Shown here: piece by piece, positions 1-42,660 of the stretch
Numbering within the stretch: the first letter of the stretch is position 1
How the letters are laid out: each line of letters starts with the position of its first letter
Assembly: GCA_021234535.1 (NCBI GenBank)
Contig: CM037842.1
Span: 12,522,010-12,586,009, forward strand
From: Stichopus chloronotus
Taxonomy: Eukaryota; Echinodermata; Holothuroidea; Aspidochirotida; Stichopodidae
Direction of reading: 5' to 3'
DNA length: 64,000 bases
Made by a program: the position numbers and the translations under genes
The notes under the pieces: generated by a model
Told to the model about the DNA's origin: nothing
Database searches by the model: none
The model's input: only the letters and a program-made list of their open reading frames with translations

Positions 1-1024
1 ATACAATATTAAATATTATGTAAATAAATAATTGGAATGAAGTAGTATATTATTAAAAACCTTAGCCACGGTACATGTAAATAAAAAAAAAAAAAATGAG
101 GACATATGGATTTACTGTAATGATTACTGCACAAGAGTATTTAGGAAGTGTCCTGATAAAATATACTTTCGTTTGCTTTAAATATCCTCGTTTCTCGTAG
201 GTGTTCCAGATATAAATAAACTTCTTCTACATGTATAGGACATTAGAAAATGTGTGCAAATCGATTTGAAAGGGATATTAGGTAAATATATCCGTTTAAT
301 GTCGACTTTAGATAGCTTGACCTGCATCAAATCAATTTCCTGTTAAAATTAAATCAATTTAATGTCAACATTCTGAACTGCTTTCTGATTGGCTAATCAC
401 GATATCGTATTTTGTTGGTCTTAATGATTTCAACATGGTTTCAGGATGTATGAACACATGTATGAACACAACTTTATTTGACTTTTTTTGTATATTTTCC
501 TTTTTCGGTAAACAGGGGATGGACAGTTGACAGTTCTCATAATGGAGATGTAATTTAAACTGGTTTGCAATTATCCTACAAAGTGATAACTTGGAAAATC
601 TCGTCACCCAATCACGTTTGATCCAGATTTCTCAAACTTTACCAAGTATCAACAGCATTATTAATCTGACTCCCTCAGGCATGTTGTCGTGTCGAAAAAT
701 TTTGTGAAACTTATGAATGTGCACAGGGGTTGTCATGTTGCTCAAACGGCTGTCATAAATACAGGCATTTAATTACAAAAGTGTTCTTTAGGTATCCAAA
801 TTGTTGCATATTTTCATATATTACTCCGTTAAAAATATGATTCATCCCCCCCCCCCCAAATTAATTTGCCTTTTGACATTTTATCAGTGTTACTGCCTCT
901 TTTGCCCTGTTGGTAATTGGGTGAATGAAAAACCGTCTTAGTGAGAAAAGTAGTCAGGAAAGAAGAACGTTGCAGAACCTACACCAAAATGTCATTATGA
1001 GTTGAACCAACTGATTATTTCTAG
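1..1024. other. Non-coding flank, no gene recognised
   Basis: AT-rich sequence with no exon I can support. It contains an A run near 87-99 and a C run at 847-857. The only open frame of note here, on the minus strand at 365-607, has no recognisable domain and lies in ordinary AT-rich sequence, so I treat it as chance. The duplicated block that carries the receptor gene starts further downstream, so this flank is outside the tandem unit. Confidence 0.5.
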
Positions 1025-1264
1025 CTCGTTATGAAGTCGAAACGGTGTCTCACTGTCCCCATCCAAGGATTTTCAAATGCATTTTCAGACAGACTTTTTA
1101 GGACACCTGTTGACCAATTAGAGGGTTTTGGCCCATTAGGAGCCTCGCTGCAATGGACAAAACGCCACTACAGTATGTTTGTCCTGCAGCGTGATATTCA
1201 CAAGTGGCTGTCCGCGTTTGACTTATCGGATGACATTCCTCTTAAACTTCAAGCCATATTGTAG
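1025..1264 (+). CDS. Possible terminal exon of an upstream gene (unrecognised)
   Basis: An open frame of about 79 codons ends with TAG at 1262-1264. It is preceded directly by an acceptor-like TTATTTCTAG at 1015-1024, and its base composition is more balanced than its surroundings. I can read an internal Met shortly after the acceptor (MKSKRCLTVP) and a C-terminus SDDIPLKLQAIL. I recognise no domain or family. It lies just upstream of the segment that is duplicated at 61.7 kb and has no counterpart there, so it belongs either to a neighbouring gene or to an old mobile element. No AATAAA follows closely, which weakens the terminal-exon reading. Confidence 0.3.
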   Translation, partial: LVMKSKRCLTVPIQGFSNAFSDRLFRTPVDQLEGFGPLGASLQWTKRHYSMFVLQRDIHKWLSAFDLSDDIPLKLQAIL

Positions 1265-1618
1265 CTTGAAGTTATGTAATAATCTATGGAATAATCCAAC
1301 GTTACAATTGTATCATATAGCATAATACGCGTAGATAACTTTGTGCAGTTATTGCTTAGCCTCTAGGTGGTGTCACTAGGCTAGGCTGGCTGAATCAGAT
1401 ATTAATATTACCATTTTATGTTCGGCTCTGCTGCTCACCACCATTCTATGTTTGAGGGATACTTTACACAACAATTTCATCCTCACCGGCGGAAAGCATA
1501 GTTCAGTTACTTTGAACTACTTCACATCAGATTTACAGGTACGTTCATTTTAAACGTGACTCCGACGGTGGATGCAAATTAGAATGCAATGAAGTATTGG
1601 TATATACGGATATCTTAT

Positions 1619-1662
1619 ACAAAGTGGCGGAGAGCTGTGCACAAAGTGGCGGAGAGCTGTGC
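1619..1662 (+). repeat. 22-bp tandem duplication in the 5' flank
   Basis: The 22-mer ACAAAGTGGCGGAGAGCTGTGC occurs twice head to tail at 1619-1640 and 1641-1662. The paralogous position near 62058 carries only one diverged unit (ACACAGTGGCAGAG...TGTGC), so the extra unit arose in copy 1 after the gene duplication. It lies about 460 bases upstream of the signal exon. Confidence 0.85.
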
Positions 1663-1984
1663 AATCATCCATGTAGTTACTCCCTTAAGCTTTTCAGCAA
1701 TCATCTGTAGCATTCACGGCACTTTTCTCAACAAACATACTCCAATAATTACTCTGTAGTTTTCTTTATATGAGCACTGTTACACGAGTCACCACTACTT
1801 TGTCGTCAGTCCCTCTTTCATTAGTCGGCAATGGTATGGCGCTTGTTTATGTGAAATAATTCCGAAGAACAAATGCATAAAGCGAAACATATAATAGGCA
1901 AATATTCCATACACCTGGGTGAAATATGGTAATGCACAAACACTTCTCGTTTGGGTAAATTCCATCCCAGATAATTTAGTATAG

Positions 1985-2012
1985 GTAGAGCATACACTTT
2001 GCAGTCAAGTAA
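1985..2012 (+). promoter_or_regulatory. Conserved element upstream of exon 1 (possible transcription start or 5' splice site)
   Basis: A block ending CATACACTTTGCAGTCAAGTAAG is nearly unchanged in the second gene copy (about 62413-62440, GCAGTTAAGTAAG). A weak TATA-like AGTATAGG precedes it. The AAGTAAGA end also matches a 5' splice donor, so this could be a 5'-UTR exon end and not a promoter. The sequence alone cannot decide between these. Confidence 0.25.
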
Positions 2013-2116
2013 GATTGTCCTAGTAATTATAAAGGGAGTGATCCCTGCGAAGACAAGTTACTTGATAAGTTTCTGTGAAAGATACCTTCAAGAAAAGTTA
2101 GTGGATACGATTGTCA

Positions 2117-31766
<29,650 letters not shown>

Positions 31767-31776
31767 TAATATAACG

Positions 31777-31870
31777 CTCAAATATAAAAATATATAAAAT
31801 TATATAACATTATATAAAATTATATCAAAGTTTATAAAATTATATAAATTTTTTATATATATATATATAT
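31777..31870 (+). repeat. AT-rich imperfect repeat
   Basis: Repeated TATATAAAATTATA units end in a (TA)n run. It immediately follows the stop codon and would lie in the 3' untranslated region. Confidence 0.85.
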
Positions 31871-32211
31871 GTATACCCCATGACTGTAACCATTAAAATC
31901 ACATATATCACACTAATCTCATCATGAATCTTCCAATCTGTAAAATAGACTTCATTTGGGCAATTATCTCGATATTAGTGCCTAACTAATATAGTAATGT
32001 CGTTCACCACTTAGATATCTTTGCAATCCTTTCCTGTCGTTCCTTATCAATGATAGAAGCTGAACATTTGAAAACAACAATATTTCCAAATCAGTGTTTT
32101 ACGTTAGGAAAAAAAGTTTTATAGGTTTTAAAAACAGAGTGAATCCAAAGAAAGTACAGGTCAATGAGCTTCGTTCGTACAAATAGCTTATTTTTAAAGA
32201 AGAATAACAAA

Positions 32212-32222
32212 AATAAAATAAA
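32212..32222 (+). terminator. Candidate polyadenylation signal
   Basis: Two overlapping AATAAA hexamers (32212-32217 and 32217-32222) are followed within 30 bases by a GT/T-rich stretch (ATGTCCTGTGTATTT). This is about 450 bases downstream of the receptor stop codon and is the best candidate 3' end that I see. No other gene evidence follows on this strand. Confidence 0.35.
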
Positions 32223-33089
32223 CTTATTTTTGAAATTATGTCCTGTGTATTTACATTACCTTCAAGTCCTTCACTTTGTTACTTATCAGGACCATTGGAC
32301 GGATTGACCAATGGACGGATTGACTTTCCTACAGGTTTTGTTGCTTTGCCTCTTATGTTGTGTGGGTTGATCCCAGCAATGCATCTGATAAAGAAAAATA
32401 CAACCCATGATTAATGCATACCAACTCTTGTTGGAAACTCTTGAAGTAAGCAGATTTAATGATTATGGCATTTACTCTATTAAACTCCCAGTCTAATATA
32501 CAACCCTTCACGGGTTGTTAACTGTAACCTTTTTCAGAAAACAGAGTAAAATGAAATCGTCTCATAGCCATAAAATCTCAATATTAACATATTCTGCTGG
32601 AAATGTGTGATGACTTCGATCATTTAATACAACATTTGTGTAAGCTTCTGTGCTGGAGATATTAAGATACAGTAAGACTCTCATAAATGTCCCCTGTCAT
32701 GAAACTTTCCCCAGGGCGTTTATTAGGGTAAATGCGGTATGTCAATTTAGACACCAATAGATGATCCCTTGCAAGAAGATGGTTTACCTATTCATTATGT
32801 TAGAAAACTATGCAGGGCAAGGAGCACTCTGTGACAATATACACACTGCACGAGGCGGGTACATCATACTATAATTTCCAAATTTCCATTCTTGAAATAT
32901 ACAATGAGAGAACAGTGTGTTAAACCTCACCCTGTACATCTTTCAATCCCCTTATGACTCATTAACTCATTAATCAAGTGGGTGTGCAATCTCTAGTTAA
33001 TTTTTAACCTCTAACAACCTCATACAAGTTTTGACTAACAATTTACCTTTAATGTCCGACATAGATAGATAGATCAAAAAAAAAAAAAC

Positions 33090-36000
33090 CAATTGCAAAT
33101 TGCCACCAGTATCCACATAAATGTATCACAACATGCTCTTTGGATCTTTTCAGCTCTCAAAGCCTTGGGACACTGTACACAGAGATGCCTTTTGTCTGCC
33201 TTTAGACAACACATTGATCCAAGTTACACCAAGGTGAAAAAACAGCCAACATTTTATACTTTGAACACATCCTTGACCAACTGTAACACCATGGAAGTGA
33301 CACACACAATGTCTCTTTGCCAATTTCATCTTTCAATAACTCAAGGTGCTCTGCGACCACTGTTTGAGCTATAGTACTTAGTTCTTTTCTCGAGGTAAAG
33401 AAGCGGGTCCTGTACGGAAATGATCAAATATTATTCTTATCATTTCTTAGCGAAGTCTGGGGCTTCGACGTTTCTTTCCTGCCAGGGATGCCATTAGCTG
33501 CTGTGGCATTTTGTGCCATGGTATGTCCAAAGTCATTCCAACAACAAACTAATGCTCAACAGAGGAGTCAGAGGATGGTAAAGACGATCTTGAACTGTTC
33601 TCCACTGTCATCTGTGTCATATTCTTCACACCTACCGAATAGAAATTTGTAGCATTATCAGGAGTGTTACAGCATACAAACACTACTGTACATGGGCGAC
33701 CATGCTCTTTCAGCAATGAATCCTTGCAATTGTTTTACATGTATAAATCCAGACCAGATTCGATGCTCTCAGCAACTATTTCGTTCGACGTGTTTATGTT
33801 TATAGTTCCTTCAGGCGTCACCTCTTAAGTGATTCTTGCATAGGACATCTACTCGCTAATGGAAATTTAACATTCAGTTCCATTCAAAAAGGAAAATTTA
33901 AGCCAGCTCTTTGCATTTGAAAATCGAAGGCGAGCACATAACAGCTCTCCTATGAGCTGCTATGGCGAGCTTTTTTCTAGATGTTACAACAGAAAGCTTG
34001 TCAGAAGCTTGTCTATACCTTTTTTGACAATCAAGGTGAGTGGTAAATGACTCGCTTCAAATTCATTTTAGGCCAGATTTGCGTCACTGTCACTACCACT
34101 TGGAGACTTGTCTGACTGCATCTTTGTTTAGTAATTTAGTAACACTAAAAGAAAGAGTCACATAGTTTTCATTAACTTGGCGCTGCCCATTACATAATAT
34201 ACATTACCTTGACATACATCTACATGAAATGATTCCTTTCGAAGGTTGCATTTACTCTGGAAAGAACTGACCATAAGAAAAAGAAAGCTTTTAACAGCTG
34301 ATGTTTCCGTGGCAGAGTGGCGGTACTTTGGATAAAATTTTGGCTATATCTTGCACATTTTTAAAGGAAGAATGTTTTACTTTGTCGCATTGTCTATCAA
34401 TGAACGAAACATAGTAATAAGCCAATGGTAGTGACTCAAGAGATGATGCTTAGGTCGTAAAGAAGTATTTGGAAACAAATCTGTCCGTTCTTCCATACAT
34501 TCCTCAACAATAAATTAATAGGTAAGTAATTTGAGATGCATGAAGACATGGACTAACGACAATTTCCACCATCTCTTTCAACTATATGCAAAGTTGTCAC
34601 ACAGCATCATCTGTATCTTTTACATTTTTTAAAGTGACAAGTGGAAAAAAGTCTAAAAGACTACCGATTTTGCACCACCTTTCCGCCAATTTTCTTCACC
34701 TTTGAAACAGCTTTTTAACATGTTAGCAGCCTCGGGAGAACAAAATGAAAATTTGCTGAGAATCTCATCCAAATCGTCATATATAAACCACTTTTCTTTC
34801 ACAAAATAGTGTGTTAACAGGGCTAAGTCATAATATACAAGTCCCTCAAAGAGATCTTGACCTTAGCAGGGTGGCAAACCTGGTACAGCAATATAGAAAT
34901 GTGACAAACGGTTAACCACAGAGTTGAATTCAATACCTTCAATGTTATCCTTTCCACTTTCATCTATCAACTGGATGGATTTCACGTGTGTTGTAGCTGC
35001 GCGATAAGTACCTTCTATGAAATGTTTACCTTTTCATACTTCAGTTCTTGTTAGGGTATAGTAACGGCAAAATATTCTGCACTTAAGCTGTCACAGAAGC
35101 CGCCAATGAAATGAGGCACAAGTTAAGGTTATCAGCAGTAATTGAAACAACGGTGCCTTTAAGTTGCTCTACTGTACTCAGTACAATGCCTGTTCTTCTG
35201 AGAACATCAAGTCTTCTGCAAGACTTGCAAACACCATTTCCTGTCCAACTTGCTTTATTAATTTCTCTTTACAGGAAGGGTGCTAACTGTATTGGGGCAA
35301 TAATTGACCTACATCTTGGATCCAAATTACCAATTGTGTAGTACACTGCAATAGTTTTTCTTCGTTTTGGATGATCCCAGTTGGTTCACCTCAAAACTAA
35401 CCTGGAGAAGTGTTATTTTAGGGAATTTAGTTGTCTCTTGAAAAACTCATTCTGCTGGGAAATATAACCCATTTTGTATATCAGAATATAAACCGTTTTC
35501 TATATTAAAATGGTAGGGTTGGTTTATATTGCTTTTTACAGATTTATCTTCACAGAAGCATTTTAAGCTTTCAAGTATTGGTACGTATACGTATTGACAA
35601 AACTGTCTTTTAACTGAGTCATGTTCTTCTAAAGGTATTGAAACTACTAATTACCTTAAATTCCAGAATTAAATACAACTTCCGGGGACCCTTGTCCCCG
35701 GAAAAACATCTGCCGATTAAATATTTGGCATGGAAGGAGAAGATGCAATAGAGCACTACAACATGGATATTTCATCATAAATGACCTCCTTCATAAGTTT
35801 TACGCTTTTCTCTTTACTATATCTTCTTTGAATATCCAAAGCATCTAGCTTTCTTTTCAAACACCTTTCAAAGTTTTCCCCATTCATCTGATTTAGAAGA
35901 TACAACTCTTCCACAGTTTATTGAATTGTTGACTCTAGTATAAGGAACTTTGACTGGAGTTTAAGAGGAAAATGAGCTACGGATTTGGAAAATGCAGTTA

Positions 36001-36670
36001 CAGGATTTCCAAAGCAACTTCACTCATCATCACTAACGGTATCTGGGCCAGAAAAGTTTACAACCATCACACTTGATGGGAAAGAAGTATCTTCTTTTAG
36101 ACACTGGGTTTCATATACCTGATTTCTAAAATTTTGTTCATCTACAGTTGTAGAGAGAATTGTAATTTCTGTGACACCGTGATACATACGAAGAGAATGA
36201 GGACTTTACGTGAAAATGTTTTACACAATCTTTAAATTGGCAATTTACTTTAAAGTGATTACGTGCGTTAGAAAAATGTAAAAACATTTAAAATTTCATC
36301 TCCAAAAGGCTGGAAAGGTTTTTAATTACACCATTCAGACAATCTGGGAAAATAAATAGGTTTCAGTTGGTTAATTTTGGCATATGATTTCAAATTCTTC
36401 TAACATAACGACAGAAAGTGTAGAATACGATAATGTAGTGGTTGACAGTTTTCATTCAAATCAACGGCGTGCTTCTTTGAACAAGCCAATGGGAAGTATA
36501 CTAGTATTGAATATCCAGTTAGTCAATCAGAATCACTAATGCCGCGGGCAAGGTTGTGTTCAGTTCGTAGGTTATTTGAGATACAGTGTTTCCTTTCACC
36601 AAATACTCAATTCCCGATACCTACTAAGGAGCGACCACTGTTGATATGCTGCCTCAAGTGATACATCAGT
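33090..36670 (-). pseudogene. Decayed transposon-associated zinc-finger protein gene
   Basis: Read on the minus strand, broken frames give pieces in order: a zinc-finger-like HFKVNCQFKDCVKHFH (about 36257-36171), then NSVVNRLSHFYIAVPGLP and GQDLFEGLVYYDLALL (about 34905-34815), then LRPKHHLLSHYHWLI (about 34465-34415), KHSSFKNVQDIAKIL (about 34375-34330), TLDIPWHKMPQQLM (about 33530-33485) and IAQTVVAEHLELL (about 33375-33330). From memory of invertebrate genomes, this order recurs in a large multi-copy family of uncharacterised, mobile-element-like proteins with an N-terminal C2H2 finger. I cannot name its superfamily. Many stops and frame breaks make this copy dead. Confidence 0.65.
36255..36665 (-). 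repeat. Inverted repeat arm (partner at 51.7-52.1 kb)
   Basis: The reverse complement matches 51700-52105 closely, for example TTTGAAGAATTTGAAATCATAT against the TTAGAAGAATTTGAAATCATAT form, CCAGATTGTCTGAATGGTG, and AACCTTGCCCGCGGC in both. It is the 5' end of the decayed element above, including its presumed leader. The two arms lie about 15 kb apart in opposite orientation. Confidence 0.9.
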
Positions 36671-36699
36671 TTCTGAAAGTCAGTACACCCTTGTTGGCC

Positions 36700-38250
36700 A
36701 AAGGCAAATGTACACCGAAAATTAATATCACCACATGTACTGATACCTATTTTGGAATGTTTCCAAGTCATTATTTCTTTGATATGTGCTGTGTAAGTCC
36801 TTTGTAAAAATGACTAACCTGGACACAACCTTTGATATCAGAAGGAAACGTCATGTTTCTAGCATGTCTGTGACTTCTACAGTGCTGAACAGATTTTCTT
36901 ATAGCTTCAAAATTAATATTGCACAGCAAACAAATAGGTCTAGGCCTTTTACATGACCTAGCAACACTTGAGGCAGCATATCAACATATCATCTGCATTT
37001 CACCTTCTTCCTAATTGCTCAGGATAAGACCTAATTGAACCCCATGGCCTAGCGTGATTGAATACAGTAGTCCTAAGTCTATACAATTAACACGCTCACA
37101 CACGACATTTTGATATGCCTGAAATTAACGTTAGGTTAACATTATGTAACAAAAGTGTAGCAAAATTGGTGTAAACTTTACTGCTCTGATTGTAAATCTA
37201 CTCATTTATGTATTACCTCTTTTCTGGAGAGAAAAAACTATTGTTTTTCTATTTATATATGTATGAAAATATTTATGCAATTGATTACATAATAATACAC
37301 GAACAGTGTATGACATTATGCTGCAACATCAATGGACACAAGAAAAGCTGGCCAAACATTTTAATAAACGCTTGAGTGTTACTTCCATCCAAAGTATGAA
37401 GATAATTTTCAACCGTATTTAATCGAAGTGAATGCCATATATCAATAACACAGATAACAGGTAACACCTTGTAAATAATTAATGCTTAACAATTACGTAG
37501 ACTTCACCAGTGTTAATGAATGTGTATCTACACCCTTGAACTTGAGAAGTTAAGACAACAGTTTCACACTTGGTCTCATCATTCATTATTCTCACGCTGA
37601 CATGGAAATCATCGATATGATCTTCATGTACTATGTACTGCTGTATGAACTCATGCCATTTACCTGGTATTCTTCACGTCCTGTGTAATGGTATAACATG
37701 ATTTTAAGCTGCTTCGTTGCTTAACACAAACACAGTGCTAGACAAGACCATACGACGATATCATTCATTTGTATTGTAAATTTGATTATATGAAATAGCC
37801 ACCAACGTAGACATTTGGAACCAAAGATATCAAAGCTAAAAAATGAGATGGATACATTAAGCAATAATTTATTTTTATAATTTGATAATGACACTTAAAT
37901 CAAGCTGGGCCCTACGTTAAGATGCACAGAAATGTTCGTGCGCAATAGACAAAGTACCACCATTGTTTTGTGTACGATTGCAGACGATAAAACTCTGTTG
38001 ATCTACTTTTTTATTGTACTCGTCCTGCCGGAATGATATTACTTTAAAAGTGAAAATAGTTTATCTGTAGGATAGTGCATGGTCACCTATCTGAAATTTG
38101 CGAATAGGAGCTGACGATTTTTCCGAAGTGTTAATGTTTATCCAAACGTGAAGAACATTAAATGACGCACAATATTAATATTCTTTTTAGGATATTACAA
38201 AGCATCCTGAGTTAAGACAGGTGTGGCTCTGGGAATACATTTGTATGCAC
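36700..38250. other. No gene recognised
   Basis: AT-rich intergenic sequence. A short segment at about 37690-37780 (AAGCTGCTTCGTTGCTTAA...CAGTGCTAGACAA) is repeated at 49797-49860 (AAGCTGCTTCATTGCTTAA...CAGTACTAGACAA), so another dispersed repeat is present. I see no exon here. Confidence 0.5.
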
Positions 38251-38279
38251 ATTCGATGTCTGGGTACATAATACTTACA

Positions 38280-38480
38280 TGCAAGCGTTTCTGCTGTTCG
38301 ACGCATACGTGGTATACTGCAGTAATAGACCATGCAGATACTCAGCGCCACTATTCACAACGAGCAGCCTGAATAACTGATGAAATGTATAGCTCAGCTC
38401 ACTTTCGAATGACCATGCAGCACGGTGGCCATGAGATATGCAACTTTCTTGGATTACCTATTCCTTAATTACTCACTCAC
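38280..38480 (+). repeat. Repeat family B, copy
   Basis: It shares GATACTCAGC, CACAACGAGCA, TGAAATGTA(T/C)AGCTCAGC and ATGCA...GGC(C)ATGAG with 39790-39990, and more weakly with 8230-8440. No frame is conserved. It is probably a short non-autonomous element. Confidence 0.55.
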
Positions 38481-39789
38481 TTATGCACAGGTGTATGTGA
38501 CACATGGGGATCCCCTTAATTTGACTAGTTGTTATTATGTGACACTGCACAGGTTTAAAAGGACTAAAAAAAACAAGGAATGTCAGAAAACAATCCAATG
38601 CGCTCTTATTAAAATTAAGTTACTGAAATGATGAAATGCATATATTTAAAGTACCTTTATGTCATCCATTGTCAATGGTGTAAGGAACGCGTTTAAAAAC
38701 AAAAGGCATGTTTCCAAATTCAGTGTTCGAAGTTAACAAAACTGATAGAGCAGATGACAATTGCTTGCCCAATTGCATTCACATCAGCATTTCTCTGATA
38801 CTTACTATTATTTACTTCCATACTAGAGTCCGAACAAGAGTAGCTTAGAATAACCATACTCCTGCGATGAGTGACGTGTGAGTTTGGGAAGTTGTGTTTA
38901 CCATTTTCAAGGATTCTAAGAAATTTTTGTCCTCTTGTTTACACTAGTAATGCCATTTATAACTTCTAAAAATATTTTATTTGGTGAAAAATGATTAATA
39001 TTTTCTTTCTTTTCTTTACTATTTTTCCCAACAGTTGTGTCATTCAAAGAAAAGTGTTTTAGTGTAGAAATTTGCGGTGAGTCTAATGTGCATTACCTCA
39101 ATGTCAATTAATCTTCTGATTTCTTTACGTCTGTAATACAGCAAGCATTGACTGATTTAAAAGCTTAACTTTGGATACATATGCAATCTAAAAGTAGGTG
39201 CAGGGACATCAGACGACACACATTATGGCAGCAAAAATAAGAATCAATTTTTCAAATTTTCTCTAGACTTGAAATTGTTCTAACCCTTTCTGCATTTATT
39301 CCTAAAAATGGACTGGTATTACATCTCTGTAACAAATGTGCAATACTTGACTATGTAAAGGAGTTACCACGGTAAGCAAAGACAACACATACGAGTGTAC
39401 CGACTACCATAGCTTGGTTATTATTTCTTTGACCTTGCCATACCTCGTAAATCACTATCTAGTTCTTTATCATTGCATATCAATCAACTAAACTAAGGTG
39501 TGTTGACAAAATTGAACGGGAAAAGTCCTCTCTAGGGATTCTTTTTGTGAGTTATCGCAGCACTGTATGTATGATAATAGCAACGGACTACTCTATGGAT
39601 GTTTTTCTAGCGGTGCTTAGCAAAAATATCACAATGTACTGAAAAGACAACAAGTATTCAATCCACGGAGTTGCAAATCTTATTTCTATCGTTTTGTTTA
39701 CCCATTTTCCCCCAAGTACGATGATCTGTAATTTCATAAGTGATTCAAATTGCTCCCTGTGCCAAGTGATGTATATTCAAGTTACTTAA

Positions 39790-39990
39790 TGATATAGTGC
39801 TGCAATACTTGAATATAACTTGGATACTCAGCACTTTGCACAACGAGCAATCTGTGCCACCGATCAAATGTACAGCTCAGCGTATTTGGGGAGAATGGCT
39901 ATGCAAAGCGACAGGCATGAGGTCCGCAGCTCCGTAGATTGCTTACTTCTTTGACATTTTAACCGCTCAAGTAAATACTGTGTACTACGT
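39790..39990 (+). repeat. Repeat family B, copy
   Basis: This is the closer partner of 38280-38480, at 1.5 kb distance and in the same orientation. It ends with GGCATGAGGTCCGCAGCTCCG and AGATTGCTT, the latter also seen at 8413-8424. Confidence 0.55.
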
Positions 39991-41214
39991 GTAGGGATGA
40001 GATAACAACAGGGCAATCCATGGAGTAACATAATTCATTTGTTTCATTTTCAATTATTAGTTCTCTAACATACATGTTTGGTTGAAGCAAAGTGGAAAGA
40101 CCTCCATTACAATAACCGGATTCGGCCAATAGGTTTCTGTAAGCTCAGTACAGACATGTTTCCTACCGACAAATATCGAACTCAGTGTTATCGCCGTAAC
40201 TGTTGTTATGGAATCTCAGGTGTCCGTGAAACCTTCTAACAATCAAGCAACTACAATTCTCATTACATGATTAGATTCAGAGGTATGCAATAATGACTTG
40301 ATCTGCAATTCATTAAAGGAGAAAATTGAAGGTCATTTTACTGCTCCTATAGATTTAAGAGGTATGGATGTTATTTCCAATATCTAAGTGTCTTTGTTCA
40401 AACGCTTTTACATATGGCGTAATTTCGAACTCTGCGACTGGGGTTTTCTTTTCCAATTAAATTGTACTCATTTCATCTACCGTGCATGTGATGTTGCCTT
40501 TCATTTTTTCTCTCTGCTCTGAAAGTTAAGATCCGATAACCATTCTAAGGAACTAGAGGATCATTCAACAACAGCTTTGAGTTTGTTTTGCTGGAAGTCA
40601 GAATTATTATTCTCAACATGATGGGCATTTGCCTGCTTGGATTAAGAAAGTAACGAAAATGAAATTTAATTCCGAGATACCAATGTTTATTTTGTTGATT
40701 ACACACTCATAATAAAGCTCGGTGTTTATGATATCCTTCTATGTCGTTTGAGTCTTAGCAAGGTAATCAATCACCATAAGCAGTATGAAACTTTGACATA
40801 TTATCAAATCATGAACAAACTGTGACACAAACAGTATAACATTTTGCAAACGTGTTTTACTTAATCAAATGCAATATCTAGTCAATATTTGATCGCAGTA
40901 GTTCGAGCCATAGAATCTTATCATTTAGGCTGTTAGGAGATGTTCCTTTAAGCTAGTTTTACAATACTGATCAAAAAGTACTTCTATCGGCTGAACAGTG
41001 AATCAGTGAAGTAAAGTATTGACGAAGTACCTACAAACCAAAAATAAAATCATCCTTCTTCCCGATTTGATTGTCAATATTGATTACATATACTGCAATT
41101 GTAGATTCACCCCATCACCCCAATTAAAATAAAGTTAAAACGCTATCGTCTATACCGATTACTTAATTTAAACACATAAACGCAAACCATGAAGAGCCTA
41201 GTACAATCTTAAAG

Positions 41215-41535
41215 GGTAATAGGGCGTTTAGAATACACCAACATGACATACAATAGAAAATCGCGGTAATTATTGTTAAACCATTCAGTCTCAGCAATAA
41301 ACATCTACCAAAGTTTCATCTTCTCAAAACATTAGGCATGTGATGATAAATGGAAGATGCATTATTTGAATTTTGAAAAGTTTGGGTTAACAAATTAGTG
41401 TTGAATAACAAATATCTGAATATCTATCTATGAGGAGCTTATTTCCTGAAAAGGAGGGTACTGTCTTTTCCTATTTTGAATAATCTATCATTCTATGTCC
41501 ACAAACATTTGTTAAAAGAGTATGGATGCTTTCTC
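41215..41535 (+). repeat. Repeat family C, copy 1
   Basis: It begins AATAGGGCGTTTAGAATA and shares long identical words with 53000-53300, such as TTTGAATTTTGAAAAGTTTGG and GGTTAACAAAT, with moderate divergence elsewhere. Part of it recurs inverted at 56290-56530. The length of about 300 bases without a frame suggests a MITE-like element. Confidence 0.75.
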
Positions 41536-42660
41536 TAAAACAAACGCCCTATTTTCCTTTAAAGGTAGTGACTCGTTGACCCAAACTGTTCCAAACAGAC
41601 CTCCGGTATCAGCATTCTTTTATTCGCTCCTGCCTAAAACCCCTACTTGTGCAAGTTTTACATAAGGTAGCAAAACAATATCCAATTACATTTGCTTCGT
41701 CATTATAGTGACATATTTAAGACAAAGGTTTCATTACTTTTATGTGTTTTATAAATTTCCCACTCAACCATATCATTATGAAAGTTCAGAGGAGAACTCC
41801 TTTTCATTTTACTCCCAAATCGTAGCAACCATCATAGGATCATTATAGGACTAGCCTAGTGCTCATTTTTTTTCTTTTATCATAAGTCGCTATAAAGCAC
41901 TTCAAAAAAATTGAGAACAAACTCTTCTTGTTCCATAAATCTGAACTACAAAATTCATTTTTTTAGAGTCTTTGGTCTGTTTGCTTCTGTCTACTTAATA
42001 TACTGAAGAAAGACTAATATTGGAATTAACCTATTTTTCTTAGTTATGTTGTATCAAGTTTTATCAATAAATGAATCGGCATTAAATGAGTAGAAACTAC
42101 AGTGTCAAAATTGTCAATGTAAACAATAGTAAATAGTTGTCCTTGACATTTTATCCTCAGCCCTGACTATTTGTATTATTCACAGTATAACCTACAGGAA
42201 ACAATATCTTCTGTTTAACTTTAGTGCTTACGTTACGTACAAATTATATGACGAAATTACTGAGAGCCTCGATTTCTTTTTGGATAGCAGCAACATTTAA
42301 TGTGTTGCCTACTTAAGTCTTATTATTCCCATCCCTCGTATTGTGACCAAAAAGATTGACGTATTCGGTTTTGTTTTAAAGTTTCTGGTATCAGGTTTTA
42401 TTGTACTAATGAATGTTCGAGCGTCATTCTATAAACTAGAAATGTGGTTACGATCATCGCAAACACTTACTGTCCATGACGTGTTCCTGTGACAGGTTAC
42501 TTGAACAACCTACTTTAAATTACATAAGGCCTCAGCATATGCCAAGCAGTAGTATTCAAAACGCGTTTCTCCCGAAATCGGGACGCTCTTGTCTTGGGTT
42601 ATAAGTTTTGAGAAGATAGGCCTATTTGAAGCAGTCTGGATAGTCCAGTAACTACAGTAG

